A stretch of DNA of 64,000 bases, from NCBI GenBank assembly GCA_033763695.1, contig JANRKB010000013.1:1-64000 (forward strand). Reading direction: 5' to 3'. Shown here piece by piece: positions 43,552 to 53,558 of the stretch (the first letter of the stretch is position 1; each line of letters starts with the position of its first letter). Position numbers and translations under genes: made by a program. Under the pieces are notes generated by a model that was given only the letters and a program-made list of their open reading frames with translations, had not been told where the DNA came from and searched no databases. This DNA comes from JANRKB01 sp033763695 (lineage in GTDB: Bacteria; Planctomycetota; Phycisphaerae; Phycisphaerales; UBA1924).

Positions 43552-45717
43552 TTGATTCACCCGTTGACGCCCGTGAAGAACAGCGATCATCGCACCTGGC
43601 CCCGCCCCGACACACGAACCGCCGCCCGCATGGTGCTGCTGAGCGGGCTTGCCGTTTCTGCCGCCGCTTCGATGGGCGGCTGCGAGTGGGACTCGTACCT
43701 GCGGACCAACACCGTCGGTCGCTGGGAGCACACGGCCACCAAGGTGCCGATCCTGACGCGCATCGCGGCGATCGAGGATGAGACCAGCCTGTCGGTCGAT
43801 TCGGTCGCGCCCACGCCCGAGGACCTCTACCCCGACCCGCGCGAGTATCGCGTCGGCCCCGGCGATGAACTCGAACTCGAGATCTACGACCTGGTCGAGA
43901 CCAACAAGGCCGAGCAGTTCAGCCGCAAGGTGGACGTGCGCGGCATGGTGAACATCCCGCAGCTGGGCGACGTGTTCGTCAACGGCAAAACGGTCGATGG
44001 CGTGAAGGACGCGATCGGCACGGCAATGAAGAAGCTGGTTGATCAGCCGCTGGTGGGCGTGAACGTGAAGGCTGAGCGTCAGCAGACGTTCGTCATCCAG
44101 GGCGCCGTCGATCAGCCCGGGCCGTACTTCATCCCCAGCCCCGACTACAAGCTCCTTGAGGCGTTGACGGCGGGCGGTCGCATTCCGTCGTCGGCGTCTG
44201 AGGTGTATGTGATCCGCCAGATCCCGATCGATGAGCGGGTGGAGCGTTCGACGACGCCGCCCGCGCCACCGCCGAAGAAGGGCAACACGCCGTTCGACGC
44301 ACCGGCCAAGCCGGGCGATGCAGCGCCGAGCGACAGCGAGCCGGGGCTGATTGACATCTTGAAGGGCCTGTCGCAGCCGAAGGAAGGCGACAAGCCGACT
44401 GAGAAGCCCGCGACCAAGCCGAGCGACGCGCCGGTGATGCCAAGCGAAACGCCGAAGGACGCGCCGATTGATCTGCCGCCGTCGGAGCCGGTGGCGCCTG
44501 CGCCCGTCAAGCCAGTGACGCCGCCGGCACCCGCTCCGGCGCCGACACCCGCGCCGACTCCGGCGCCCGCACAGGCACCCAAGCCCGAGCAAGCGCCGAA
44601 GGAAGAGCCCAAGCCCACCAAGCCGCCGGAGGCTGAGCCGCCCGTGCCGCTGCCGGGGATGATGGCGGAGATGGCTCCGCCAAAGGAAGACGAAGAGACG
44701 CGCCGCAACCGGATGCGTGAGCTGGAGCGGAAGCTGAAGGAACCGCTGGATGTGCCGGCCCCGCCGCGCGGGTCCAAGCGGGCCAAGCCCGCCGACACGA
44801 CACCGGCGCAGCCGAGCAATGCCCCGGCGAACCCGCCTGCCGAGGCTCCGGCGAACGACGTCATGACGGCTCCGCCGATCAACGAGCCTGCGCCTGCGGC
44901 ACCCAAGGCGTCCGACACGATGCCCACGCGCAATCCGATGGCGCCGGTCGTGCGGCCCAGCGTGCCCGCAACCCGACCCGGCGGCCCGGACGCGGCAGTC
45001 GATCTGCCTGAGAGCGGCAAGCGCACGGGGCCCGCGACGACGCGGCCCGCTCCGGCCTCCGCCAACAACGGCACGGGTCGCTCGAGCTGGGTGTACCTCA
45101 ACGGTCGCTGGGTGCAGGTGCGTCGCGGCCCGACCAGCAACGACACCACCGACGCGCTGCTCGCGGGCGGCGAAGGTGTTGGCGCCAACAGCGCTCCGAC
45201 TGGGCCGCTGTTCGCTCAGAAGGTGATCAAGGTGCCGCTGGACGCGCTCTTCCGCGGCGACAGCACGTACAACATCGTCATCCGCCCGGGCGACGTGGTG
45301 CGCGTGCCACCGCCGAATGAGGGCGAGGTGTATGTCGCGGGCTTCGTCAATCGCCCGGGCTCGTACAACCTGTCGCAGTCGGGCGGCCAGTTCACGCTGA
45401 CGCGCGCGATTGTGGCTGCGGGTGGTCTGGCCGACGAGGCCATCCCCGAGCGCGTCGATCTGATCCGCGTTGTGGGCAACAACCAGCAGGCGATGCTGCG
45501 GGTGGACCTGCGGGCGATCTCCGAGGGCACGCAGCCCGACATCCTGCTCAAGAAGGATGACATGATCAACGTGGGGTCCAACTTCTGGGCCTTCCCGCTG
45601 GCCGTGCTGCGCAACGGTTTCCGGACCAACTACGGCTTTGGCTTCCTGCTTGATCGCAACTTCGGCTCGGACGTCTTCGGCGCCCCGCCCGAGTCGCGCT
45701 CGCGCAGCAGTTTCTAA
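43552..45717 (+). CDS. Wza-like polysaccharide export lipoprotein with Pro-rich insert
   Basis: The 721-residue protein is an outer-membrane polysaccharide exporter of the Wza family. A lipobox (SAAASMGGC) ends the signal region. The poly-export domain (EYRVGPGDELELEIYDLVET) and an SLBB domain (QQTFVIQGAVDQPGPYFIPS) follow, then a Pro/Ala/Lys/Thr-rich stretch of about 290 residues, then a second SLBB domain (EGEVYVAGFVNRPGSYNLSQ). The TTG at 43552 is preferred because AAGGAG lies six bases upstream and the signal peptide begins there. The insert interrupts the first SLBB domain and should form an extended periplasmic or surface linker. It is the natural export partner of the EPS locus on the opposite strand. 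Confidence 0.9.
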   Translation: MIHPLTPVKNSDHRTWPRPDTRTAARMVLLSGLAVSAAASMGGCEWDSYLRTNTVGRWEHTATKVPILTRIAAIEDETSLSVDSVAPTPEDLYPDPREYRVGPGDELELEIYDLVETNKAEQFSRKVDVRGMVNIPQLGDVFVNGKTVDGVKDAIGTAMKKLVDQPLVGVNVKAERQQTFVIQGAVDQPGPYFIPSPDYKLLEALTAGGRIPSSASEVYVIRQIPIDERVERSTTPPAPPPKKGNTPFDAPAKPGDAAPSDSEPGLIDILKGLSQPKEGDKPTEKPATKPSDAPVMPSETPKDAPIDLPPSEPVAPAPVKPVTPPAPAPAPTPAPTPAPAQAPKPEQAPKEEPKPTKPPEAEPPVPLPGMMAEMAPPKEDEETRRNRMRELERKLKEPLDVPAPPRGSKRAKPADTTPAQPSNAPANPPAEAPANDVMTAPPINEPAPAAPKASDTMPTRNPMAPVVRPSVPATRPGGPDAAVDLPESGKRTGPATTRPAPASANNGTGRSSWVYLNGRWVQVRRGPTSNDTTDALLAGGEGVGANSAPTGPLFAQKVIKVPLDALFRGDSTYNIVIRPGDVVRVPPPNEGEVYVAGFVNRPGSYNLSQSGGQFTLTRAIVAAGGLADEAIPERVDLIRVVGNNQQAMLRVDLRAISEGTQPDILLKKDDMINVGSNFWAFPLAVLRNGFRTNYGFGFLLDRNFGSDVFGAPPESRSRSSF

Positions 45718-45743
45718 GCCGCAGCGTGAACAAGAGAATGCAG

Positions 45744-45773
45744 AACGCCGACCCGAAAGGGTCGGCGTTTTCG
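45744..45773 (+). terminator. Terminator of the Wza-like gene
   Basis: aacgccgaccc and gggtcggcgtt form an eleven-pair perfect stem with a gaaa tetraloop, followed by ttcgttt. It is 27 bases after the stop. Confidence 0.9.
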
Positions 45774-46071
45774 TTTGTGTTGGCGAAGCGGGCGCGGTCC
45801 GCATCGCGTCGGACGGGCGCGCGAAGCGCATGCGTGTCGCCCCTTCGGGGCTTCAACAACAGGCCTCGCTTCCCTGGCGCTTACGCCCCAGGCTTGGAAC
45901 TACCGCCGCTTCGCGGCTGAGAACGTGACGAGCAACGCATGTCGCGACGAACAAGCGAAGCGCGAAGAGCATGGCGCGGAAAGCGAAGATCGATGTGAGA
46001 GGCGCGGCGAGCGCGGAGAACAAACGTATGGCATGCGGCGAAGCGTGCGCATGCGACATCGCGAATCGCGA
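45774..46071. other. Gap with a probable dispersed non-coding repeat
   Basis: From about 45820 to 45920 the sequence contains gccccttcggggc and ccgccgcttcgcgg. On the minus strand it reads like a translated QPRSGGSSKPGA...KPRRGD pattern that I recall as a common dispersed repeat in planctomycete genomes. The rest of the gap is short GC-rich gcg/gaa runs without a gene. Single copy in this window, so the repeat call rests on memory. Confidence 0.35.
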
Positions 46072-46998
46072 TCACGGCGTCAGAAACTGCGTCACCGATT
46101 CGCTGGCGCGGCGGCCGAACGCCGCATCCGTCCACAGATCGTTGTGACCCGCGCCATCAACGATCGCCAGTTGTGCGTCGGCCGCATGGGCAATCGCTTG
46201 TGCGTCGGCGATGGGACACACGATGTCCGCGCTGCCGTGCAGGATGAGCGTCGGAACGACTGACTTGAGGGCCGCGGCGTGGCGGGCGCGATCAAAGCCG
46301 CGCCAGCGCACGCCGGCGCCGAAGCGAGAGCCGAGCCACAGGCCAAGAACGCCAAGGGCGATCGGGAGATTGACACGATGGGGCAGCGCGCGGGCTTCGA
46401 GGACGTTTGCCGCGGGCGTCTGAACATGGCGATAGGCGGACTCGACGATGATCGCGCGGATCGACGGCGCGTCTGGCGCGCTGGCTGCTCGCAATCGCTC
46501 CGCCGCCACGATGCCGACACCCGCGCCGAGCGACCAGCCCCAGAGCACAATGCCGCGGGCACGCTGCTGAGGCGCGATCTGCTCGATGAGCGCGAGCAGG
46601 TCGTCAACCTCACGCGTGCCGAGTGTGCAGACGCCTGACGACTCGCCGTGCCCACGCAGATCCCACGCGATCACGCTGGACGCGAGGCTGCATGCCAGCG
46701 GCACGCGGGTGAGTGCCCCGAGGCGACTGTCGCCCCAGCCGTGCGTAAGAATGACTGTCGGTCCATCGGCGCGATCGCCCTGGATCTCCCACGCGTGAAG
46801 CACGACGCCATCGCGCGGCATGGTCCATGAACGAAACGCGCGCGACTGCGTCAACTGCGACGGATCAGCGGGCAACGCGCGGCTCACGGCCCACGCCAGC
46901 GTGCGTCGTGGCGGATGCGTGAGAAACCACGCGGTCCCCACGCTCGCGCTGAGCACGAAGAGGACCGCCCCAAGCGCGAGAAGGAAGAGCAAGCCCAT
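46072..46998 (-). CDS. Membrane-anchored alpha/beta hydrolase
   Basis: The 308-residue protein has an N-terminal membrane segment or uncleaved signal (MGLLFLLALGAVLFVLSASV) and an alpha/beta hydrolase fold: the oxyanion segment ILTHGWGDSR, nucleophile elbow GWSLGAG (Ser), the acid HGSADIVCP (Asp) and the catalytic His in DGAGHNDLW. It resembles BEM46/YqkD-type serine hydrolases, which act near the envelope on unknown esters. It is 30 bases downstream of the M20 peptidase gene, same direction, so the two probably share a transcript. The ATG at 46998 lacks a strong ribosome site. Confidence 0.82.
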   Translation of the reverse strand: MGLLFLLALGAVLFVLSASVGTAWFLTHPPRRTLAWAVSRALPADPSQLTQSRAFRSWTMPRDGVVLHAWEIQGDRADGPTVILTHGWGDSRLGALTRVPLACSLASSVIAWDLRGHGESSGVCTLGTREVDDLLALIEQIAPQQRARGIVLWGWSLGAGVGIVAAERLRAASAPDAPSIRAIIVESAYRHVQTPAANVLEARALPHRVNLPIALGVLGLWLGSRFGAGVRWRGFDRARHAAALKSVVPTLILHGSADIVCPIADAQAIAHAADAQLAIVDGAGHNDLWTDAAFGRRASESVTQFLTP

Positions 46999-47028
46999 GC
47001 GATGCGTGGTTCCCAGCGGGTGACGCGA

Positions 47029-48276
47029 TCAACCTTCGAGCGCGGCGAGGCAGAGCATCTCGATGCCCAGCGGCATCGCGTCGTCGTTGAAGTCAAAGTC
47101 GGGCTGATGCAGCGTGGGCACATGCGTCGCGCCCGGGGAACGAAGACCCAGGAAGAAGAAGCACGCGGGCACATGATGGCCGTAGTAACTGAAGTCTTCG
47201 CCGCCCATCGTCGGCTGATCGATGCGAAGAACGCGCTCGGCCCCGAGCGCGGCATCGGCGCGGGTGAAGAATCGCTCGACGAGTGCGGCATCGTTGCTCG
47301 TCACCGGATAACTCTCGTGCCAAGTGATCTCCGCGACGCAACCGTGGGCTTGCGCAACGGCCTGCGCCAGCGCGAAGAAACGCTCCTTCGCGAGTGCGCG
47401 GGTCTGCGGACGCAGCGTGCGCACGGTGCCCTGGAAGCGACAATCGGCGGGGATGATGTTGTTGGCGCTGCCTGCGTTGATCTGGCCAACGGTGCACACC
47501 ACGCTGTCGAGCGGCGCGACGTTGCGGCTGGCGATGGTCTGCAGCGCGGTGATGACTGCGCTGGCGGCAACGATGGGGTCATGCCCTTGATGCGGATAGG
47601 CCGCGTGCGCACCCGTGCCACGGATCGTCACGTCAAAGTCATCGACGGCGGCGAGGAGCGGACCGGGTCGCGTGCCGACGGTGCCCAGGTCGAGCGTGGG
47701 CCAGCCGTGAAGGCCGTAGATCGCGCCGACAGGGAGACCGATGCCGCCGCCGGCTTCACCCTTGAGTGCGCCTTCGTCGCAGAGCCGCTGTCCGCCTGCA
47801 CCGCCCTCTTCGGCGGGCTGAAAGACGAAGGTGATGCCGCGCGAGCGGACGGCGAGTCGGCTGAGCACGCGTGCCGCGCCGAGCAACATGGTGGTGTGCC
47901 CATCGTGGCCGCAGGCGTGCATCACGCCGGGAAAGACGCTGGCGTAATCGCGTCCAGTCTGTTCGATGATGGGCAGCGCGTCCATGTCGGCGCGGAGCGC
48001 GACGGCCGTGGGCGAACTTGATGCCGCGTCCGTCGGCGGCAAGTAGCCCAGCAGGCCGGTTTGGGCCATGCCGGTCTTGTGCGCGATACCCAGTGCCGCA
48101 AGCTCGCGTGCGACGACGCCCGCGGTCCGCGTCTCGGCGTAGGAAAGCTCAGGATGCCGGTGCAGGTCGTGGCGGATGGCGCGGAGCGCGGGCAGTTCGC
48201 GCGCAATCGCGGCACGCAGATCAGAGAGCGCAATCGACGAACGCGCCGGCTTCGAGGGCGATGAAGCGACAGTCAT
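47029..48276 (-). CDS. M20-family amidohydrolase (N-acyl amino acid hydrolase)
   Basis: The 415-residue protein is a dizinc aminoacylase/carboxypeptidase of the M20D type (hippurate or N-acyl-L-amino-acid hydrolase). Metal and catalytic motifs are VMHACGHDGHTTMLLGA, VFQPAEEGGAGGQRL, the dimerisation-domain motif RGTGAHAAYPHQGHDP and GGEDFSYYGHHVP. No signal peptide is seen, so it is cytoplasmic. Exact substrate is unknown. The ATG at 48276 fits the family N-terminus, but no good ribosome site precedes it. It is followed by an alpha/beta hydrolase in the same direction. Confidence 0.9.
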   Translation of the reverse strand: MTVASSPSKPARSSIALSDLRAAIARELPALRAIRHDLHRHPELSYAETRTAGVVARELAALGIAHKTGMAQTGLLGYLPPTDAASSSPTAVALRADMDALPIIEQTGRDYASVFPGVMHACGHDGHTTMLLGAARVLSRLAVRSRGITFVFQPAEEGGAGGQRLCDEGALKGEAGGGIGLPVGAIYGLHGWPTLDLGTVGTRPGPLLAAVDDFDVTIRGTGAHAAYPHQGHDPIVAASAVITALQTIASRNVAPLDSVVCTVGQINAGSANNIIPADCRFQGTVRTLRPQTRALAKERFFALAQAVAQAHGCVAEITWHESYPVTSNDAALVERFFTRADAALGAERVLRIDQPTMGGEDFSYYGHHVPACFFFLGLRSPGATHVPTLHQPDFDFNDDAMPLGIEMLCLAALEG

Positions 48277-48324
48277 GGCCCGATCGTAGGGATCCGATCC
48301 GTGCCCCCGCGTGGCCCGAAACGA

Positions 48325-50634
48325 TCAGCGGCGACGCCGCCCCAGCATTGACAGGCCCGCCAGAGCCAGACCCACGCCGCCCGGCGCGGGCACGGCAGTC
48401 ACGGTGATGCTGTTGGGCGAATAGTCCACTTGCCACGACAAGCCGTGGCCCGGGTTCGCGGCGTTCAGTGCGCCGAACTGGCCGACGATCAGCCCCGCGT
48501 TCACGATGGTGAACGAGTCATTCCACGAGACGTCATAGCCGCTCGCCAGCAGGAGTTGCAGCGTGCCCGCGTTGCCGCCGGTGAACTGCAGCGTGCCGGT
48601 GATGTTGAGCACATCGGACACGCCGCCCGCACCGAGCGTGAAGACACAGGTGCCCGCGTTGGCCATGGTGAGACCGCCGAGGCTCATCGGCGGATTGGGG
48701 TTGGTGCCGCCGGAGCCGATCGTGCCGCCGTTGTTGACGGTGCCGGTGACGGTGATGCCGTTGCCCAGAGTTCCGCCGGAGAGGTTGACGTTGCCATCGA
48801 TGATGCCGCTGCCTGACGTGCTGCCGCCCGAGCCGATGAAGTAGTTGCCGGTCACCTTGAAGACGCCGCCGTTGGCGAGCGTAAGCGTGCCGAGCTGATC
48901 AACATCGTTGTTGACGGTGAAGGTCGTGGTGGCGCGCCCGCCGAAGCCGCCCGAGCGTGCGCCCGCGCCGTCGACAACAAGTTCGCCCGCCAGCGTGAGG
49001 ATGTTGCTGGTGGTCACATCGCGACCCGCGGCGATGGTGAACTTGCCGGTGGTGTTGATCGTCTTCACATTCGTCGTGGCATCGTTGCCGAACTGATCAA
49101 AGAAGCCGGAGCCGACGCCGCTGTAGGTCAGCTTGCTGCTGATGGTGTCGATGCTGGCGTTGTCGACCTTCACCTTGGCGTTGGTGCCAACGAACTCGAA
49201 GTTGCCGTCGGTGATGTCGTTGACGAGCAGGTTCGTCAGCGTTGAGCCGCTCGCGACGGTGAACGTGGTGTTGGCATCGACGCGCAGCACGCCGGTGCCC
49301 GCGACGTTGAAGTTACCATTGGTCGTGAAGTTGCGGCCTGAGAGCACGGCCAGCTTGCCGCCGCTCGCGATCGTGCCGAGGTTGGCCTGCAAGACGTCGA
49401 CACCCGACTGGTTCTGCAGTTTGCTTGCCGCACCGTCGAGCGTGACGTTGCCCGCGAGCGTGGAGACGACGAGGTTGTCGACCTGCAGCAGGCCCGACAG
49501 GTTGAACGTCCCGCCGTTGAGCGTCGTGCCGCTCATGTTGCCCAGCGTGGCGCCGGTTGCGAGTTGATACTTGCTCGAGGCCCCCACCGTCAGCGTGCCG
49601 CTGTTGGTAAACGATGCGGCGATGCTGGTCATCTGCTGGCCGCCGGTCACAGTCAGCTTGCCCGCGGCGGCGTTGCTCGTGATGCCGCGGATGGCGTTGA
49701 ACGTCGATGCCGCGCCATTCACGACGACATCGGCAGCGTTGGTGGCGATGACGAGGTCATTCACGCCGCCGGTGTCGACGAGCGAGAGGTTGCCGCCGGC
49801 GTTGGCTTCCCAGCGTCCGCCATTGAGCGTGGTGCCGCCCGCGAGGACGACGCCGCTGGTCTTGAAGGTGCCGCTGGAGACCTTGACGGTGCCGGTGTTG
49901 TTGAAGGTGAGTTTGTCAAAGAACGTGGTGCCGCCGCCCGCGGACTTGTCGATGATGCCGTCGTTGATGACGGTGCCCTGGCTGCCGACGTTGGCATAGC
50001 CGAACGTGGCGTTGCTGGAGATCGAGAACGTGGACGATGCGCCGTTCTTGAAGACCGCACCGGTGCGCAAAAGGATGTCGCCCGAGCCGTTCCACGTCAC
50101 GGCATTGCCGCCGTGGTCGACATCGGTGTCGCAGATGTCAACATCGCTGGATTGATCAAAGACGATCGTGCCGAAGGTCTTGATCTTGGTCTTGTTGATC
50201 GACAGGCTGGAGACGGTGTTGGAGAAGCGCAGTTGGCCGTTGACGGTCAGCGTGCCGCTCGTGGCCCGCGCGGCGCTGCGGAACATGCCGACGCCCGCGT
50301 CATAGTCATTCACGGTGATGTTGTTGGAGCCGAGGTTGATGGTCGCGTTGGCGGAGTTGAGCGTGATCTTGTTGAGGTTGAAGTTGCCATCCACGGTGAT
50401 GACATACGCCGGCCCAGTCGCGGTGACGACGGCGTTGAACGTCGCGCCGTTGGGCACGCCATTGGGGTTCCACTTGGTCGAGTCGCTCCAGTTGCCGCTG
50501 GCGGCGGCCGCCCAGTTGAGCGTCTGCCCGCTCGCGGTCGACACCAAGCCCGCGCTGCCACAGGCAAGACCGGCGGCAAGGACGATCGCGCGCGTGCCGC
50601 GCGCTGCATCACTCGATTGCTGAAGGCGCATCAC
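48325..50634 (-). CDS. Large repeat-rich secreted protein with sorting tail
   Basis: The 769-residue product has a signal peptide (AIVLAAGLACGSAGLVSTAS) followed by a long Gly/Thr/Asn/Ser-rich, beta-helix-like body built of short imperfect repeats (for example GTLTVNGQLRF, GSGDILLRTGAVFKNG, AGGTTLNGGRWEANAG). It resembles the passenger of autotransporter-like barrel proteins (PEP-CTERM with beta-helix repeats) but has no barrel. The C-terminus VPAPGGVGLALAGLSMLGRRRR is a P-x-P-G exosortase signal. GGGAG precedes the GTG at 50634 by eight bases; ATG 50631 is the alternative. It is a likely surface or matrix adhesin processed by the exosortase. Confidence 0.85.
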   Translation of the reverse strand: MMRLQQSSDAARGTRAIVLAAGLACGSAGLVSTASGQTLNWAAAASGNWSDSTKWNPNGVPNGATFNAVVTATGPAYVITVDGNFNLNKITLNSANATINLGSNNITVNDYDAGVGMFRSAARATSGTLTVNGQLRFSNTVSSLSINKTKIKTFGTIVFDQSSDVDICDTDVDHGGNAVTWNGSGDILLRTGAVFKNGASSTFSISSNATFGYANVGSQGTVINDGIIDKSAGGGTTFFDKLTFNNTGTVKVSSGTFKTSGVVLAGGTTLNGGRWEANAGGNLSLVDTGGVNDLVIATNAADVVVNGAASTFNAIRGITSNAAAGKLTVTGGQQMTSIAASFTNSGTLTVGASSKYQLATGATLGNMSGTTLNGGTFNLSGLLQVDNLVVSTLAGNVTLDGAASKLQNQSGVDVLQANLGTIASGGKLAVLSGRNFTTNGNFNVAGTGVLRVDANTTFTVASGSTLTNLLVNDITDGNFEFVGTNAKVKVDNASIDTISSKLTYSGVGSGFFDQFGNDATTNVKTINTTGKFTIAAGRDVTTSNILTLAGELVVDGAGARSGGFGGRATTTFTVNNDVDQLGTLTLANGGVFKVTGNYFIGSGGSTSGSGIIDGNVNLSGGTLGNGITVTGTVNNGGTIGSGGTNPNPPMSLGGLTMANAGTCVFTLGAGGVSDVLNITGTLQFTGGNAGTLQLLLASGYDVSWNDSFTIVNAGLIVGQFGALNAANPGHGLSWQVDYSPNSITVTAVPAPGGVGLALAGLSMLGRRRR

Positions 50635-50822
50635 GACCCACGCTCCCTCTCAAGAACTTCTGTCTGACCTCTCCCACGCGCGACGCGAGGCACGCGCATG
50701 GTGCGACCTGCGAAACGCCCCGCGCCAGATGCAGACACTACCCGCAAAGGGCTTTGGATACAAGACTTGGGCGTCAAGACCGCGCAAAACCGCCCAGTGG
50801 CGTGCTGTGCGATTGGCGTGGG

Positions 50823-53558
50823 TTACTGGCTGGCCGCCGCCAGCGACTTCCGCACGTCGGCAAGCAGCTCGCGGGTCTTTCCGAGGTCATCGCCGCCCTG
50901 ATCCCGAACGCCGTCGTCACGAAGCCCGGCAAAGACCCGCTCGGCCTCGGCCAGCAGAGCCTCGGCGGCGCGGTACTTCTCGAGTTTGGTTCCCGGACCG
51001 CCGCCCGCCGCGGCGTCGCCTTCCTTCTGGAACGCCCGCCCGCGCTTGAAGAGCGCAAGGCCCAAATCGCGCCGATGCATCGGCGTCGGGTCGGTCTGCA
51101 CCAGCCCGCGGCGGAGCTCGAGCGAGCGGTCATACGCCACGCCACTGCCCGCCAGATCACCCAAGGCGAGTTTCTGGTTGCCGACTTTGTTCAGGCAGAT
51201 CACCACATCGCGCACGGCTTCGATGTTCGCCAGGTCCGCCGTCGAAAGACCCTGCGCGATCGCCAGCGCTTGCTCGTAGCTCGACAGCGCGGCACGATCG
51301 GCCTCGGTGATGCGTCGTGTGATCGCAGCGGCATCCTCCGGGACGGCTTTCTTGAGATGCCCAAGCGCCTCGGACTCTTCCATCCATGTCACGCCGATGT
51401 TGTGCAGCGCGAGGTACTGATCGCGCGCGAAGTCCGCGTTCGCGGCCGCCCCCGCGGCGAGTGTGCGGAACTCTTCGAGCGCGGCATCGGCCTTGGCCCG
51501 CGCGAACGCATAGCGCTCAATCGCCTTGTCGAGTCGTGCCCGCGCCGCCGAACGATCCTTCTCAATGATCTTTGCCGCACCGTCGCGGAGCGCATTGGCA
51601 AGCCACACATGCGCACGGCACTTGGAATCCTCGACAATTCCCAGCCAACGCGTGGGACGCGGATCGTTGGGCGAACCCTCAAGCCGCGCCCGCCAGTACG
51701 TCGCCGCTTCCTCATACAAGCCCAGCGCCGTCTGCACGCGCTCCTCGCCATCGCCCGCGGCGTTGCCGCCATCGACTTGCAAGTACGTCGCATTCGCCTG
51801 ACGCACCACCGTCTGTGCGCGGCTGTCGCGCAGCCGCTGCGTCTCCGCGGCTTCCTTGCTCAGGCTGATCGCGGCGTCCCACGCCTTCAGTGCCGCGGCG
51901 TACTCCATGACTGCCTGGGCATACTTCTTGCCCACCACCAGCGAGCCCGCCGATCGCCCGAGGCTCCGCGCCATGTCGGCGTGCGAGCGAGCGTCGTTGG
52001 GCACGCGGGCCAGAATCTCCTCGCGGATCTTGCGACTGGCGGCGAAACTCGCCGCGGCATCATCGCTCGCGCCGGTGTTGGCCGCGTGCAAGCCGCCCTG
52101 CAACTCGCCCACACGCTCGTGCGCGTCGGCCAAGTCACGCAGCAGATCAATCCGATCTCCCGCCTGCACGTTGAGCTTCGCGAGATACTCGCGCGTGGTC
52201 GTCAGCAGCAACTCGCGGGCCTTGGTCGCGCCGCGCAGATTCTCCAGCGTGTCGCCAACATCGTTCATGAACGTGCGCGCCATCGCGCGGGCGTGATCAA
52301 AGTTCTCATCGGCACGCTGGCGGCTCTTTTCTTCGGCGTCCCGCGCGTCACGCACCTCGGCGAGGCGGTTCAGCGCGTCGGCCTCCGCCGCGGCCTTCTT
52401 CTGATACAGCACGCCCATCGCGATCGCCGACACGATGCACAATCCAACAAACGCCACGGCCACCGCGACGGGCGCCTTGTACCGCCGCAGAGCCTTGCTG
52501 ATGACATACCACCCGCTGTCGCGCTTGGCCTCGATCGGCTCGCCGCTCAGATATCGCTCGACATCGCGCCACAGTTCGCCCGCTGACTGATACCGCCGAT
52601 CGCGCTCTTTACTCAGGCACTTGAGCACGATCGTCTCGACTTCGTCGTCGACCTGCTTGCGGATCGTGCTTGGCCGCGCCGGCTCGGCCCGCAGGATGTT
52701 GTCCAAGACGTCGCGCATGTTGCCGACGACTTCGTACGGGAACTTGCCCGTCAACATCTGATACAGAATCACGCCCAGCGAGTACACGTCCGTGCGGATG
52801 TCGAGCTTCTCGGGCGCGCCCTCGGCCTGCTCCGGGCTGGCCCAGGGCAGACTGCCGACAAATTGCCCCGTCATCGTCATCACCGGCGAACGATCAAGGT
52901 CGCTCGCCTCGCTGCCCATCACCTTCGCCAATCCGAAGTCCAGCACGATCGGCGCGCCGCTCTGGTCGATGCGGATGTTCGAGGGCTTCAGGTCGCGATG
53001 GATCACGCCCTTCAGGTGTGCCGCCGAGACCGCCGAGCAGATCTGGCCGAAGAGCTTGAGCGTCTCGTCGACGCCGAGCCGCCCGCTCGGGCGCGACTTC
53101 ATGTAGCCGTCGAGGCTCTGGCCGGACACATAGTCCATCACATAGAAGAACTGCCCCGCCACCTCGCCGCTGTCGTGAATGCGCACGACATTGGGGTGCT
53201 GGAGCTGTCCGAGAATGTGGACTTCGCGTTCGAATCGCGCCCGCTCGTGGCTGCCTGCGAAGGGCCCTTCCTTCACGACCTTGATGGCGACCTTGCGCTT
53301 GGTCGACTTCTGGATCGCCTGATAGACCACGCCCTGCCCGCCGCGATGCAGTTCCTTGGTTATTTCATACCCCGGGAACTGGTCCAGCGGGATCGGCGGA
53401 GGCGCGGCATGGCTCGACGCCGGACGAAACGCCACCTGGCGCAACGCGCCCTCGATCAGCCCTCGCTCGCGACTCGGCGGCTTGCCGGAGCCGCTCGGCG
53501 GCGGCCCGGGCTGAGCGTCGGACGCAGGAACGGGTTGTGACTCAGGACCGTCGGTCAT
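50823..53558 (-). CDS. Ser/Thr protein kinase with TPR-like sensor domain
   Basis: The 911-residue protein has an N-terminal kinase domain (glycine-rich loop RGGQGVV about 72-78, Lys93 in VAIKVV, HRDLKPSN 187-194, DFGLA 207-211), a membrane segment about 362-386 and a long C-terminal helical region with degenerate TPR-like repeats, as in the planctomycete PknB-like kinases. All catalytic residues are present. No sigma or phosphatase gene is adjacent. The start MTDGPESQPV is followed by a Pro-rich linker before the kinase. The extracytoplasmic helical part probably senses or binds partners. Confidence 0.9.
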   Translation of the reverse strand: MTDGPESQPVPASDAQPGPPPSGSGKPPSRERGLIEGALRQVAFRPASSHAAPPPIPLDQFPGYEITKELHRGGQGVVYQAIQKSTKRKVAIKVVKEGPFAGSHERARFEREVHILGQLQHPNVVRIHDSGEVAGQFFYVMDYVSGQSLDGYMKSRPSGRLGVDETLKLFGQICSAVSAAHLKGVIHRDLKPSNIRIDQSGAPIVLDFGLAKVMGSEASDLDRSPVMTMTGQFVGSLPWASPEQAEGAPEKLDIRTDVYSLGVILYQMLTGKFPYEVVGNMRDVLDNILRAEPARPSTIRKQVDDEVETIVLKCLSKERDRRYQSAGELWRDVERYLSGEPIEAKRDSGWYVISKALRRYKAPVAVAVAFVGLCIVSAIAMGVLYQKKAAAEADALNRLAEVRDARDAEEKSRQRADENFDHARAMARTFMNDVGDTLENLRGATKARELLLTTTREYLAKLNVQAGDRIDLLRDLADAHERVGELQGGLHAANTGASDDAAASFAASRKIREEILARVPNDARSHADMARSLGRSAGSLVVGKKYAQAVMEYAAALKAWDAAISLSKEAAETQRLRDSRAQTVVRQANATYLQVDGGNAAGDGEERVQTALGLYEEAATYWRARLEGSPNDPRPTRWLGIVEDSKCRAHVWLANALRDGAAKIIEKDRSAARARLDKAIERYAFARAKADAALEEFRTLAAGAAANADFARDQYLALHNIGVTWMEESEALGHLKKAVPEDAAAITRRITEADRAALSSYEQALAIAQGLSTADLANIEAVRDVVICLNKVGNQKLALGDLAGSGVAYDRSLELRRGLVQTDPTPMHRRDLGLALFKRGRAFQKEGDAAAGGGPGTKLEKYRAAEALLAEAERVFAGLRDDGVRDQGGDDLGKTRELLADVRKSLAAASQ

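Noticed and set aside
43228..45831. Long minus-strand frame opposite the Wza-like gene
   Set aside because: Low-complexity Arg-rich mirror of the real gene.
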